Source of the DNA: Ignavibacteriales bacterium
GTDB lineage: Bacteria > Bacteroidota > Ignavibacteria > T3Sed10-11
Reading direction: 5' to 3'
Assembly (NCBI GenBank): GCA_003562775.1
Contig: PWTU01000538.1
Coordinates: 1 to 64,000 of the forward strand
DNA: 64,000 nt
Shown here in pieces: positions 40,395-50,746 of the stretch (within the stretch, counting starts at the first letter, position 1; the number at the start of each line of letters is the position of its first letter). The notes beneath the pieces were generated by a model. That model did not search any database, had not been told where the DNA came from, and saw nothing but the letters and a program-made list of their open reading frames with translations. The position numbers were made by a program, and so were the translations under genes.

Positions 40395-40528
40395 CCAGAA
40401 TATTCTTCAATTTAGCACAATATCGACATAATTTAATGATAAGGAATTTTCTTTACATTTTCATCTGTTGATAAAACGTTTTTTTTTAAGCATATTAGTA
40501 CGAATCTGTAAATTCTATATCTCCGCTA

Positions 40529-41947
40529 ATGAAGAAAAACCTAAAATTATATATTTCTGTTATCATTCCGTTGATTGTCTGGCTCGTACCGACCTCTTTT
40601 ATACCGATTGACGATTTAACAATTGTTGAACACCGGGTAATAGCACTATTTCTTCTTGCTGCTCTTTTCTGGATACTGGAACCGGTGCCAATCTACGCAA
40701 CGTCGATAATGATTATGGTACTGCTACTGGTGACGGTCTCGGACCAGAGCTTTATTTTATTTCAGACGGGAAGTGATGAGACGGCTTTGGGTACGCTGAT
40801 ACGTTATCAGGATATTATGGGAACGTTTGCATCCCCCGTTATCATGTTATTTCTCGGCGGCTTTTTCCTTGCAATGGCCGCAACTAAATACCGTCTCGAT
40901 CTCAACCTTGCCAATGTATTGCTCAGACCGTTCGGTAATAATCCCAGGTTTGTTTTAATAGGAATAATTGCAATCACCGCGCTATTCTCTATGTTTATGA
41001 GCAATACCGCAACAACTGCAATGATGCTGGCATTACTGGTGCCGGTACTAACATTATTCAAGGCCGGCGACAGAGGAAAGATCGCATTCGGGCTGGCAGT
41101 GCCATTTGCCGCAAATATAGGCGGGATCGGCACAATCATCGGCACACCGCCAAACGCTATTGCCGTGCGGTATCTCACCGGTGATTATGCAATCGGATTC
41201 GGCCAATGGATGGCATTTGCGCTGCCGTTCGTTATCATAATGCTTGCATTTCTCTGGTTTATATTGCTTCGCTTTTATCCTGTAGAAACAGAGACTATTA
41301 ATCTCAAAATCGGCGGAAAATTTCTCAGGAACTGGAAGGCAATGGTTGTATACTGTACCTTTACGGTAACACTTGTGCTGTGGCTGCTCGATTTTTTACA
41401 CGGTATGAATGCATTTATCGTTGCACTCATACCGGTTGCCGTTTTTTCTATTACAACGATAATTAACAAAGAGGATTTACGGAGAATCAGTTGGGACGTG
41501 CTCTGGCTCGTTGCGGGGGGACTTGCACTCGGTCTTGCACTTGAACGAACCGGGCTTGCAGAAAGTATTGTTGCAAGTATACCGTTCGGTAATTTTGCAC
41601 CGTTGCTGATTGTTGCATTTGCCTGTCTGATCACTATTGTTATGTCGAATTTTATCTCGAATACGGCAACGGCGAATCTGCTCTTACCTATTATGGTTGC
41701 ACTCGGAACAAGTCTTCCGGAGTTGTACGGTATAGGCGGATTGCGGTATATAGTTCTGACGGTTGCATTTGCCTGTTCTCTTGGAATGGCAATGCCGATT
41801 AGTACACCGCCGAACGCCCTGTCGTATGCCTCGGGATTCTTTAAAACCAATGATATGCTGAAAATGGGAATTATCGTCGGCGGAACCGGGCTTATTTTTG
41901 CGTATTTTTATTTATATATACTTGCCGACATAATCGATGTGTTATGA
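40529..41947 (+). CDS. SLC13/DASS family anion (dicarboxylate-type) transporter
   Basis: FLGGFFLAMAATKYRLDLNLA, SNTATTAMMLALLVPVL, NIGGIGTIIGTPPNAIAV, SNFISNTATANLLLPIM, ISTPPNALSYASG. Confidence 0.92.
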   Translation: MKKNLKLYISVIIPLIVWLVPTSFIPIDDLTIVEHRVIALFLLAALFWILEPVPIYATSIMIMVLLLVTVSDQSFILFQTGSDETALGTLIRYQDIMGTFASPVIMLFLGGFFLAMAATKYRLDLNLANVLLRPFGNNPRFVLIGIIAITALFSMFMSNTATTAMMLALLVPVLTLFKAGDRGKIAFGLAVPFAANIGGIGTIIGTPPNAIAVRYLTGDYAIGFGQWMAFALPFVIIMLAFLWFILLRFYPVETETINLKIGGKFLRNWKAMVVYCTFTVTLVLWLLDFLHGMNAFIVALIPVAVFSITTIINKEDLRRISWDVLWLVAGGLALGLALERTGLAESIVASIPFGNFAPLLIVAFACLITIVMSNFISNTATANLLLPIMVALGTSLPELYGIGGLRYIVLTVAFACSLGMAMPISTPPNALSYASGFFKTNDMLKMGIIVGGTGLIFAYFYLYILADIIDVL

Positions 41948-43302
41948 GTACATTTATAAAAAACTTTCATACGCAATTTTTAGTCGATATATATTTTTCC
42001 GATCCGAAGCGTGTTATCACGCTTCCGGAAGGCGAATTTCTCTTTAAACAGGATGAATTCAACGATCGATTATTTCTTGTTAAAAAAGGGAAACTGCGTG
42101 GTTTCGGCATCAATCCCGATGGAAGTGAAGTTGAATTCTTTATTGCAACTCCGTATATGTTTGTTGGGGTAAATAGTTTTTTCTCGACCTCAAAAACAAT
42201 GACGAATACCGTAACGCTTGAAGATTCCATCCTCGCGTACATCGGCTATAAAGATGCGGTATACCTCGCCGGAGGGAACGCAAGTCTCTCCGAACAGTTT
42301 CTCCCGGTCATCGTCAATGAGCTTACATACCGGCAAACCCGAATGATGGAGATCGGTGCGGAAACGGAAAAAACCCTGAAAAAACTTATTCAGTCGGAAA
42401 AGCTTGCCTCACTCGGACAAATGGCTGCGGGAATAGCACATGAATTGAACAATGCCATAGCCGTACTCGAAAAAAACACAAAATGGCTCGGCGAACGAAT
42501 CGCTGAAATAATAGATTCTCACAGACCCGATATGTTACGGCATTTTCAAACAGGTTTGAGCGAAGGCCGGTCGCTCTCGAACAGCGAGATACGCGCACGC
42601 CAAAAAAGGTATAAATCTATTTTTAAACTCACAGACGCCCACGCAGAAACACTGGCGAATACAAGCGTTTCCGAATCGGAACTATCGAAAATTAAAGACC
42701 GGCTCAAACAGCTTGCTCCGGATATCAGTGCATATTGGGAGATAGGTGCAACAATTAAGGATATGCTGGTTGCAGCACAGCATGCTACATATGTTGTAAA
42801 ATCGGTTAAAGAACTTGGCGTTCGACGCTCTCAACGGGCTCAGCACGTAGACATTAATGAAACCATCAAAGAAGCTTTAACTCTCCTCCAAAGCGATCTC
42901 CGGAAAATACATGTAGACCTGCATTTTTCATCCCTGCCGCCTATAATTGCAAATGCCGGTGAGATGATACAGATCTGGTCCAATCTAATTAAAAACGCCT
43001 GTGAGAGCATGATCAATGCAAAAACGGTCGATCCGCAGCTTGAAATAACTTCCGGAATGGAAAAAAACAAAATTGTGGTGACCGTGAAGGATAACGGTCC
43101 CGGAATACCCGAACATATTAAAGATAAAATTTTTCAACCAAATGTAACCACCAAAATTGAAGGACTTTCATTCGGCTTAGGACTCGGTTTGACAATCGTA
43201 CAAAGAATTCTTGACGGTTATGGCGGCAAGATATCGGTTGAAAGCGAACCGGGTAATACACTGTTTACTATTTCAATACCCAAAGGAGACAACAATGGCT
43301 AA
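41944..43302 (+). CDS. Cyclic-nucleotide-binding-domain histidine kinase
   Basis: N-terminal cNMP-binding-like fold (LPEGEFLFKQDEFNDRLFLVKKGKLRGFG), H-box AAGIAHELNNAIAVLEKN, VKDNGPGIPEH; ATGA overlap with transporter. Confidence 0.88.
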   Translation: MSTFIKNFHTQFLVDIYFSDPKRVITLPEGEFLFKQDEFNDRLFLVKKGKLRGFGINPDGSEVEFFIATPYMFVGVNSFFSTSKTMTNTVTLEDSILAYIGYKDAVYLAGGNASLSEQFLPVIVNELTYRQTRMMEIGAETEKTLKKLIQSEKLASLGQMAAGIAHELNNAIAVLEKNTKWLGERIAEIIDSHRPDMLRHFQTGLSEGRSLSNSEIRARQKRYKSIFKLTDAHAETLANTSVSESELSKIKDRLKQLAPDISAYWEIGATIKDMLVAAQHATYVVKSVKELGVRRSQRAQHVDINETIKEALTLLQSDLRKIHVDLHFSSLPPIIANAGEMIQIWSNLIKNACESMINAKTVDPQLEITSGMEKNKIVVTVKDNGPGIPEHIKDKIFQPNVTTKIEGLSFGLGLGLTIVQRILDGYGGKISVESEPGNTLFTISIPKGDNNG

Positions 43303-43777
43303 ACCGAACATCATCTGCGTCGACGATCAACGGGATGTTCTCGCAACATTGAAGAAAGAGTTACAGTTTTTCCGCGATCACATCAAGATTTATTACTGTG
43401 AATCCGCCGATGAAGCTGCAAAAATCCTCAATGAAATCGACACTGAGGGAGGATATGTTGCGGTAATTGTATGCGACCATGTCATGCCGGGAAACAGCGG
43501 GGTTGAATTTTTAAGTCAGGTAAATAACGATGCACGTTTTCCACATACAAAAAAACTTCTTCTCACCGGGCTTGCAACACATGAAGATACTATTGAGGCA
43601 ATTAACAAAGCAAATATCGACCGGTACATCGGCAAACCGTGGGACACTCATGATCTTATTAAAAAAGTACGCGTGTTGTTAACCGAATTTATCCTCGAGG
43701 AGGGTTTGGACTATAATGAGTATCTTCCCGTACTGGACCAGGAAACGCTGTTCGCACAACTCCGTAAATCAATGTAG
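43295..43777 (+). CDS. Stand-alone response regulator
   Basis: NIICVDDQRDVLATLKKEL, VIVCDHVMPGNSGVEFL, DRYIGKPWD; ATG 43295 overlaps HK stop by 8 nt; no output domain seen. Confidence 0.88.
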   Translation: MAKPNIICVDDQRDVLATLKKELQFFRDHIKIYYCESADEAAKILNEIDTEGGYVAVIVCDHVMPGNSGVEFLSQVNNDARFPHTKKLLLTGLATHEDTIEAINKANIDRYIGKPWDTHDLIKKVRVLLTEFILEEGLDYNEYLPVLDQETLFAQLRKSM

Positions 43778-43778
43778 T

Positions 43779-46025
43779 TTATTCCACTATCGAGTGCTTA
43801 TGGTCATCGAGTACCCGGCGGATCAGTGTACCGAACTCGTATTCGTCATAGGGTTTTTTAATATAGGCCTGAATACCTTCCCGGAGATTTTGTTCATCAA
43901 GGATATATTCGCCGTAGCCGGTCGATACAATGACGGGGATGGTTTCATTAAATTCTCTCAGCTTTAACAGGACTTCCCGGCCGCTTACATACGGCATATT
44001 CAAATCAAGTATTAACAGATCAAACCGGGCATCCTGAGATCGCAGCTCGCGAAGCCCTTCCTCACCCGATTCACACAATGCCACATCGTATCCGAGATCG
44101 GTTAACATATCACTGATCATTCTCCCAACCAAAATATCATCTTCGATAACGATAATTTTTTCCGTTCCCCCCGTCACTTTCCGGGTTGACGGTTTAATGA
44201 CCTCCTTTTTTCTCTTTTCCAATGAAAGCAACGGTAAATAAATGGAAAAAATCGATCCCTTGGCTGGTTCACTCTCAACAGTGATAAAACCCCTATGCTT
44301 ATTCACGATACTATAGGCAACGGATAAACCCAGGCCGGTCCCCTTATCGGCATCCTTTGTGGTAAAAAACGGTTCAAAGATTTTCTTTTTTGTTACTTCA
44401 TCCATACCGATTCCGCTATCGCGGATCCATAGTACAACAAATTTTCCCTCGCCGCTGTGAGGAGTTAAAATACGCTTCTGGGAAAGATATTCTATGGAAG
44501 TCGAGAGAGTAACGGTTCCCCCCTGCGGCATCGCATCACGTGCATTAAGGATCAGGTTCATCAAGACTTGCTGCAGTTGCCGTTCATCGCCTTCAATGAC
44601 GGCAGAACCGGTGGATAATTTCGATTCGATAATGATACTTTTGTCGAGACTCCGTTCCATAAGCCGGGCGGTATCCCGGACCACAACATTTGCATCTACC
44701 GGATGATACTTAACGTCACTTTGCCGCGCAAATGTCAAAAGCTGCTGGGTAAGGGCGCCGCCTCGGCGTGAGGAAGATTCAATTAAATCAACATAATCGA
44801 ACCATGGATCGTCATTTTTCATTTTTCGCTTCATTATGGATGCAGCATTGAGAATAGCAACCATAATATTATTAAAATCGTGCGCAATACCGCCCGCGAG
44901 ATTACCCAGACTATCGATGCGCTGTGCCTGCAGCAATTTTTCCTGCATCATCTTCTTTTCTGAAATATTTCGCATTGCAACACGTACTTTTACCGGCTGC
45001 GAATCTTTGTACATCAGTGAGGTGTTGACGCTTACGTCGATAAAAGATCCATCTTTCCGGCGAATCCGTTCTTCTATACCGGTAAGATTTTCTTCTTTAT
45101 TGAAAATACGATTGAGGTTATTTTTCAATTTCGGGTGATATTCTTCGGGATATAAGATAGTAATATCGGCGCCGATCAATTCATCCTTTGTGTAGCCAAG
45201 CATCTTCACTTCTGTTTGATTACAACTCACTATTTTCCCATCTTTGTCGATAATGTGATACATATCGGGAGCATGTTCAAACAAATCGGCGTAGAGCTGC
45301 TGCGATACATTTAACTGCTCAAACAATTGCGCATTATCGAGAGCAATATTGATCTGTCTGACAAACACAGAAAGAAGGTTCATTTGTTTCTCAGTGAACT
45401 TCTTACTATCCTTGCTCGCAAGTATCATAGTTCCCGCAAATCCGCCCGTGGTCTCAAGTGGTTGAGAAATAAGTATACGTATACCGATGCGGCGCAGCGT
45501 CAACGGGAAAGCTTCCGAACCGTCTCGCATTCGTTCCCATCGCATTAGCGGCCGGCGCCAATCCTGTGTGACGGTGCTCGATTCCTCGAATAGTTTTATA
45601 ATATCAACGTCCGCTCCTTCATTATATTCGAGTTGCAGCTCATTGTTTTCTTTCGCGAGATAAATCCATCCGTAATCTGCATCGAGCAGATCTACGACCG
45701 TCTTGAGAGCATTAACTAAAATATCACCGGTTCGTACCGAATTGGATATTGCATCCGAGATTGTGTTGATGGCAAGCATTTCTCGGCGTTGTTCCTCGAT
45801 TTCACGACCGTACCTCACCGAAAAATACACGCTCACAAATCCAAATATCCCGACCACCATCACGATCATAAAATCGAGAACCGTTAATTCCTCTCCCAAA
45901 AGAACATAGATGCTGACAATTGTAGCCATTGCAACAATTACCGCAGTCGATGCAACTACCTGCAATTGTTCAACAAGTCCGAACCGTCGAAAAAGGGTTC
46001 GGTTTCTCCGATTATCAGCCGGCAT
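43779..46025 (-). CDS. Hybrid histidine kinase (TM, GAF, PAS, HisKA, HATPase, REC)
   Basis: N-terminal hydrophobic segments, GAF-like region, [64 protein letters not shown]-terminal receiver [13 protein letters not shown]. Confidence 0.93.
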   Translation of the reverse strand: MPADNRRNRTLFRRFGLVEQLQVVASTAVIVAMATIVSIYVLLGEELTVLDFMIVMVVGIFGFVSVYFSVRYGREIEEQRREMLAINTISDAISNSVRTGDILVNALKTVVDLLDADYGWIYLAKENNELQLEYNEGADVDIIKLFEESSTVTQDWRRPLMRWERMRDGSEAFPLTLRRIGIRILISQPLETTGGFAGTMILASKDSKKFTEKQMNLLSVFVRQINIALDNAQLFEQLNVSQQLYADLFEHAPDMYHIIDKDGKIVSCNQTEVKMLGYTKDELIGADITILYPEEYHPKLKNNLNRIFNKEENLTGIEERIRRKDGSFIDVSVNTSLMYKDSQPVKVRVAMRNISEKKMMQEKLLQAQRIDSLGNLAGGIAHDFNNIMVAILNAASIMKRKMKNDDPWFDYVDLIESSSRRGGALTQQLLTFARQSDVKYHPVDANVVVRDTARLMERSLDKSIIIESKLSTGSAVIEGDERQLQQVLMNLILNARDAMPQGGTVTLSTSIEYLSQKRILTPHSGEGKFVVLWIRDSGIGMDEVTKKKIFEPFFTTKDADKGTGLGLSVAYSIVNKHRGFITVESEPAKGSIFSIYLPLLSLEKRKKEVIKPSTRKVTGGTEKIIVIEDDILVGRMISDMLTDLGYDVALCESGEEGLRELRSQDARFDLLILDLNMPYVSGREVLLKLREFNETIPVIVSTGYGEYILDEQNLREGIQAYIKKPYDEYEFGTLIRRVLDDHKHSIVE

Positions 46026-46052
46026 AGTTAGTTCCCGGAATAGTTCACATAA

Positions 46053-47267
46053 TTACGATTGATGAGCCGTTTCCTTCATATAGTTGTTCGTCACAATCAG
46101 CTTTTCTGCATTTTGTATCGCAGATTCATACTCTTCGTCGGCATCTATCGTGGATTCGATTTCAATAATATCCTTTATGGATCCCCACGTTTCAACCTGA
46201 CGGGGCATAAGAAATGAACAACAATCATCATAGGGTTTTGCGGATATAGATTCAGTTCCGATGTTTCGAGCAAGTGATATTATTTCTTCTTTATCCATAC
46301 CGATAAGCGGACGAATAATGGGTATAGCGGCGCTTTCATCCACGACATGTATATTCCTTAATGTCTGTGACGCAACCTGACCGAGACTTTCACCGGTGAC
46401 AAGCGCTTCACACTTATGCCGCTCCGCAATACGTTCTGAAAGCCGGACCATCGCACGCCGGTACAACAACACTCGATATTGAGAAGGAGCAACTGCGATT
46501 ATCTTCTTTTGTATTTCGGCTATCGGTATCATATAGCAGACTGCGTCGTGTTGAAAATCGGACAGCCGTTTTACCAATGCGTGAACCTGATCGATAGAAT
46601 TTCTTGACACATAGGGATAACTGTGAAAATGAGCAAAGTATACACGCGCACCGCGTTTCATCATCAGGTACGATGCGACCGGTGAATCGAATCCCGCCGA
46701 TATCATCGAAACTATCCTACCGCTAATACCGACCGGCAATCCGCCTATTCCCCGGTACCGTGAGCAAAAAATATACACCCCTGTGTATGCTATCTCTATC
46801 CGGATAACGGTATCGGGATCGTTGAGATTAACCGGTAAACTATATCTGTCAACCACTGCCTGCCCGACCTGCTGATTCACTTCCGGCGATGTTAGCGGAA
46901 ATCCTTTATCGGATCGACGGGTATCCACTTTAAAGCTGCCGGCAGGAACATCCTTCATCAATATAATTACACCATCGATAATTTCATCAAGTGAGCGACT
47001 GACTTCAAACCCGACGCCAAAATACGTGATTCCGGGGATGTCGCGAAGCCGTCGCAATACAAGCTGACGGTACGACACATCACTCCACTCGTCGGGCAAC
47101 GATAATAAGAATCTGCCGTTGACACGTCGTATTTCACTTCCGCATCCAACATCGGTGAGTGCCTGCGAGATATTCTTATGTAACCGCTTCTCGAACATTC
47201 CTCTGTTTTTCCCTTTCAGGGCAATTTCACCGTAATGTATGATAATGATTGATTTTCGCATATCCAT
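46053..47267 (-). CDS. thiI: tRNA 4-thiouridine synthase ThiI
   Basis: IIIHYGEIALKGKNRGMFEKRL, VSMISAGFDSPVASYLMMKRGARVYFAHFHSYPY, LVTGESLGQVASQTLRNIHVVD; no rhodanese extension. Confidence 0.94.
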   Translation of the reverse strand: MDMRKSIIIIHYGEIALKGKNRGMFEKRLHKNISQALTDVGCGSEIRRVNGRFLLSLPDEWSDVSYRQLVLRRLRDIPGITYFGVGFEVSRSLDEIIDGVIILMKDVPAGSFKVDTRRSDKGFPLTSPEVNQQVGQAVVDRYSLPVNLNDPDTVIRIEIAYTGVYIFCSRYRGIGGLPVGISGRIVSMISAGFDSPVASYLMMKRGARVYFAHFHSYPYVSRNSIDQVHALVKRLSDFQHDAVCYMIPIAEIQKKIIAVAPSQYRVLLYRRAMVRLSERIAERHKCEALVTGESLGQVASQTLRNIHVVDESAAIPIIRPLIGMDKEEIISLARNIGTESISAKPYDDCCSFLMPRQVETWGSIKDIIEIESTIDADEEYESAIQNAEKLIVTNNYMKETAHQS

Positions 47268-47417
47268 AAAAATTATTGAAATACCACTTTAAATGCAAGC
47301 AATTTTAAAAATTGACTTGAACGATGATGAGAAAAATCATACATTACTATATAAACATAGTCTCGAAAATGTTCCAGCCGCGGGATGAACTTGTCACCTT
47401 AATTGAAGGAGGCGCAC

Positions 47418-47696
47418 ATGCAATCACACGAGGAATCATATCGTCAAGGTTTTCTTGATGGGCAGCAATGCGGCGATCATATGGTCAAGACTTATGATGT
47501 AAACGAGCTTCTGGAGAAACTCCGAAACCCCAAACTTGATTACGAAGACGTTTACTATAAAGGATTTATTAAAACCGAAGAGGAAATTCGAAAAGAAAAT
47601 TTACATTACGAATCATATAAAGAAGGATTCTACAAGGGCTGCCGCGATGTGATAACGGTCGGGAATGAAGAAAGCGAGTTGGGAGTGGGGGATTGA
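47418..47696 (+). CDS. Small hypothetical protein with repeated YxxGF motifs
   Basis: MQSHEESYRQGFLDGQ...YYKGFIKTEEE...SYKEGFYKGCRD; ATG 47418 after ggagg. Confidence 0.55.
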   Translation: MQSHEESYRQGFLDGQQCGDHMVKTYDVNELLEKLRNPKLDYEDVYYKGFIKTEEEIRKENLHYESYKEGFYKGCRDVITVGNEESELGVGD

Positions 47697-47744
47697 AGGC
47701 AGAGGTCGGAGGTCAGCGGGAAGGGTTGATATCGAGGGGAGGGG

Positions 47745-47815
47745 ATTGGATGATTGGTTGATTGAGTGATTGCCTGGGTGCATGATTGCATGGATGCATG
47801 GCGGGTTGATGGAGA
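47745..47815. repeat. Low-complexity GATT/GCAT-rich intergenic repeat
   Basis: ggattggatgattggttgattgagtgattgcctgggtgcatgattgcatggatgcatggcggg. Confidence 0.6.
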
Positions 47816-47885
47816 CGTCCACCTGGGCGGAGTGGATGTGCGACGGAAAGGTGGGCTCCATCTCAGCGGAATCCGATTAGACGAG

Positions 47886-47924
47886 CGCGAGACCCCCTAC
47901 GCACTTCCCTCCCGTAGTCTCGCG
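47886..47924 (-). terminator. Hairpin directly abutting the clpB stop codon
   Basis: CGCGAGAC (47886-47893) pairs with GTCTCGCG (47917-47924), inner TACG/CGTA; no U tract. Confidence 0.45.
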
Positions 47925-50534
47925 TTACTTAAACACAACCGCACCTCGTTCGTTTACATTAACCTCGATCGTATCCCCTTCGACGAACTTTCCCTCAAGT
48001 ATCCGGAGTGCAAGCGGGTTAGTAATGTGCTTCTGAATTACGCGCTTTAAAGGTCTGGCGCCGAATGAAGGATCGTAGCCGAGCTTGCCGATCCATTCTT
48101 TTGCATCGGGAGAAACCGTAAATCCTATGTTCTTATCGGCGAGCATCCTCTCGACATAGTTCAATTGCAAATCGACAATCTTGATAATTTCCTCCTGCGT
48201 CAGCGGCTGGAAGAGCACTATTTCATCGATGCGGTTGAGGAACTCCGGTCGAATCGTATCACGCAGCAACCGCATCAACTGAGAGCGAATATCGGCCATG
48301 ATATCGTCGCGGTTTTCCTCGTTCATCTCTCTCATTCGTTCCTGAATCAGGTGCGAGCCGATGTTCGACGTCATAATGACAATCGTATTTTTAAAGTTGA
48401 CGGTTCTTCCCTGGCTGTCGGTTAATCTGCCGTCGTCAAGCAATTGCAACAAAACATTAAATATCTCCGGATGCGCTTTTTCGATTTCATCGAGCAGCAC
48501 TACGGAATATGGCCGCCGACGGACCGGTTCGGTCAGTTGCCCTCCCTCTTCATATCCCACATAACCGGGAGGCGCTCCGATCAATCTCGTCACCGCAAAC
48601 TTCTCACTGTACTCAGACATATCGATGCGGACCATTGCCGATTCATCGTTGAACAGGAACTCTGCAAGCGCGCGGGCAAGCTCGGTTTTCCCGACGCCTG
48701 TCGTCCCGAGAAATATGAACGATCCGATCGGGCGGTTCTGATCCTGCAACCCCGCCCGCGATCTTCGAATAGCATTTGCAACGGCAGAGACCGCATCATC
48801 CTGTCCGATAACGCGTCGATGCAGCCGGCCTTCCAGATTCAGCAATTTTTCCCGGTCGCTTTCGAGCATCCGGTTAACCGGGATGCCGGTCCATCGCGCA
48901 ACTACCTCCGCAATGTCCTCCGCGTCGACTTCCTCTTTCAGCATCTTTATTTCTTTCTGTACTTCGGCAAGCTCTTCGGAGGTTTGTTTAATCTTTTTAT
49001 CGAGTTCGGTTATGGTACCATATCGCAATTCGGCAACTTTTCCGAATTCTCCCTCCCGCTCGTACCGCGCGGCATCGATTTTTGCCTGCTCGACCTGTTC
49101 CTTCATTGAGCGGAGATTTTGTATAAGTTTTTTCTCATGCTCCCAGTGTGATCGTAACCGGTTCCGTTCCTCGTTTAATCCGGACAGCTCGCGTGTGATC
49201 TCATCGAGACGATCTTTCGAATCCCGGTCTTTTTCACGCTTTACTGCCTCGCGCTCGATTTCAAGTTGTTTGATGCGCCGTTCAATATTGTCAAGTTCTT
49301 CAGGCATACTGTCTATCTCAATGCGCAGTTTCGACGCGGCTTCATCTATCAGATCTATCGCTTTATCGGGTAAAAACCTGTCGGATATGTAACGGTGACT
49401 GAGCTGTGCGGCTGCTACTATGGCGCCATCCGTTATATGAACCCCGTGATGTACTTCGTATCGCTCCTGCAAACCCCGGAGGATTGAGATGGTATCCTCG
49501 ACGGTCGGTTCACCGATAAAAACCGGTTGAAATCTTCGTTCAAGCGCCGGATCTTTCTCGATGTGCTTGCGATATTCATCAAGCGTTGTCGCCCCGATGG
49601 CGCGCAGCTCACCTTTTGCAAGCGCCGGCTTGAGCATATTAGCGGCATCGACGGAACCTTGTGCGGAACCTGCTCCAACGAGCGTGTGCAGCTCGTCGAT
49701 AAAGAGGATAATCTCTCCGTCGGATTCCTGGATCTCTTTTAACACGGCTTTCATACGCTCTTCAAATTGTCCCCGGAAACTCGTTCCGGCTACAAGCGTC
49801 CCCATATCGAGTGCAACAATGCGTTTCGTTCTCAAGCCATCGGGGACGTCGCCCTGTACAATACGGTGAGCGATGCCTTCGGCAATCGCCGTTTTACCGA
49901 CGCCCGGTTCACCGATAAGCACGGGATTATTTTTAGTACGTCTCGACAACACTTGCAGCACACGGCGGATTTCCTCATCGCGGCCGATTACCGGATCTAA
50001 TTTTCCGCGTCGTGCAAGTTCATTTAAATCCCGACCGTATTTCTCGAGTGCCTGGTACTTTTCTTCCGGATTCTGATCGGTTACACGGTGAGAACCTCGT
50101 ATTTCTCTCAACACTTTTAATACAGTGTCGTGCGATACACCCTGCGTGTTTAACAATCCCGATACGTCGCCGGCATCTTTTCCGGTCATTGCAAGCAGAA
50201 GATGCTCGAGACTGACGTATTCGTCTTTCAGGTTTCGCGCTTCTTTCATTGCGCTTTCCAGCACGGCACCGGTCGGTTGACTGACGTATAGATTGCCAAG
50301 CCCTGCACCCGATACCTTCGGCAGTTTTTCGATCAACTCATTGGTCTTAATTTTTAAATGGTCGATGTTTGCACCGATCTTTCTCAAAATGGACGCAGTT
50401 ACCCCTTCACTATCCTGCAGCATTGCCGCAAAGATGTGTACCGGCTCTATTGCCTGATTACCGTAACTCGAGGCAATCTCCTGTGCCTGCTGTACGGTTT
50501 CCTGGGATTTATATTTTAATTTGTTCATATTCAT
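47925..50534 (-). CDS. clpB: ATP-dependent chaperone ClpB
   Basis: Two Walker A ([30 protein letters not shown]), [26 protein letters not shown]; middle coiled-coil present. Confidence 0.96.
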   Translation of the reverse strand: MNMNKLKYKSQETVQQAQEIASSYGNQAIEPVHIFAAMLQDSEGVTASILRKIGANIDHLKIKTNELIEKLPKVSGAGLGNLYVSQPTGAVLESAMKEARNLKDEYVSLEHLLLAMTGKDAGDVSGLLNTQGVSHDTVLKVLREIRGSHRVTDQNPEEKYQALEKYGRDLNELARRGKLDPVIGRDEEIRRVLQVLSRRTKNNPVLIGEPGVGKTAIAEGIAHRIVQGDVPDGLRTKRIVALDMGTLVAGTSFRGQFEERMKAVLKEIQESDGEIILFIDELHTLVGAGSAQGSVDAANMLKPALAKGELRAIGATTLDEYRKHIEKDPALERRFQPVFIGEPTVEDTISILRGLQERYEVHHGVHITDGAIVAAAQLSHRYISDRFLPDKAIDLIDEAASKLRIEIDSMPEELDNIERRIKQLEIEREAVKREKDRDSKDRLDEITRELSGLNEERNRLRSHWEHEKKLIQNLRSMKEQVEQAKIDAARYEREGEFGKVAELRYGTITELDKKIKQTSEELAEVQKEIKMLKEEVDAEDIAEVVARWTGIPVNRMLESDREKLLNLEGRLHRRVIGQDDAVSAVANAIRRSRAGLQDQNRPIGSFIFLGTTGVGKTELARALAEFLFNDESAMVRIDMSEYSEKFAVTRLIGAPPGYVGYEEGGQLTEPVRRRPYSVVLLDEIEKAHPEIFNVLLQLLDDGRLTDSQGRTVNFKNTIVIMTSNIGSHLIQERMREMNEENRDDIMADIRSQLMRLLRDTIRPEFLNRIDEIVLFQPLTQEEIIKIVDLQLNYVERMLADKNIGFTVSPDAKEWIGKLGYDPSFGARPLKRVIQKHITNPLALRILEGKFVEGDTIEVNVNERGAVVFK

Positions 50535-50560
50535 GGTTAATCACCTGACGTGTCCTTTAC

Positions 50561-50621
50561 AAAAAACTTGCCCGGCACGTTCAGTATTTATATTCTCTCT
50601 CATACGACGCGTGCCGGGCAA
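50561..50621 (-). terminator. Terminator-like hairpin in the clpB 5' leader
   Basis: 12-bp perfect arms TTGCCCGGCACG (50568-50579) and CGTGCCGGGCAA (50610-50621), followed on the minus strand by G-TTTTTT (50567-50561). Confidence 0.6.
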
Positions 50622-50691
50622 ATAAAACATAATAATAGCGGCTCCACACACACCTTGAGAGCGATCTACACAACTCTCATGGTACGTTGGC

Positions 50692-50741
50692 AACCGTTAT
50701 TCATTACTATTAACCGTTAATAACCGTTATTAACTGTTAGA
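50692..50741. repeat. 10-bp periodic degenerate tandem repeat (AACCGTTATT-type)
   Basis: AACCGTTATT|CATTACTATT|AACCGTTAAT|AACCGTTATT|AACTGTTAGA. Confidence 0.65.
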
Positions 50742-50746
50742 TTACA

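Noticed and set aside
41275-41850. 191-aa ORF antisense to the DASS transporter
   Set aside because: Shadow ORF; low-complexity composition reflects the hydrophobic codons on the other strand.
48444-49109. 221-aa ORF antisense to clpB
   Set aside because: Shadow ORF of a strongly supported ClpB coding frame, no recognisable motif.
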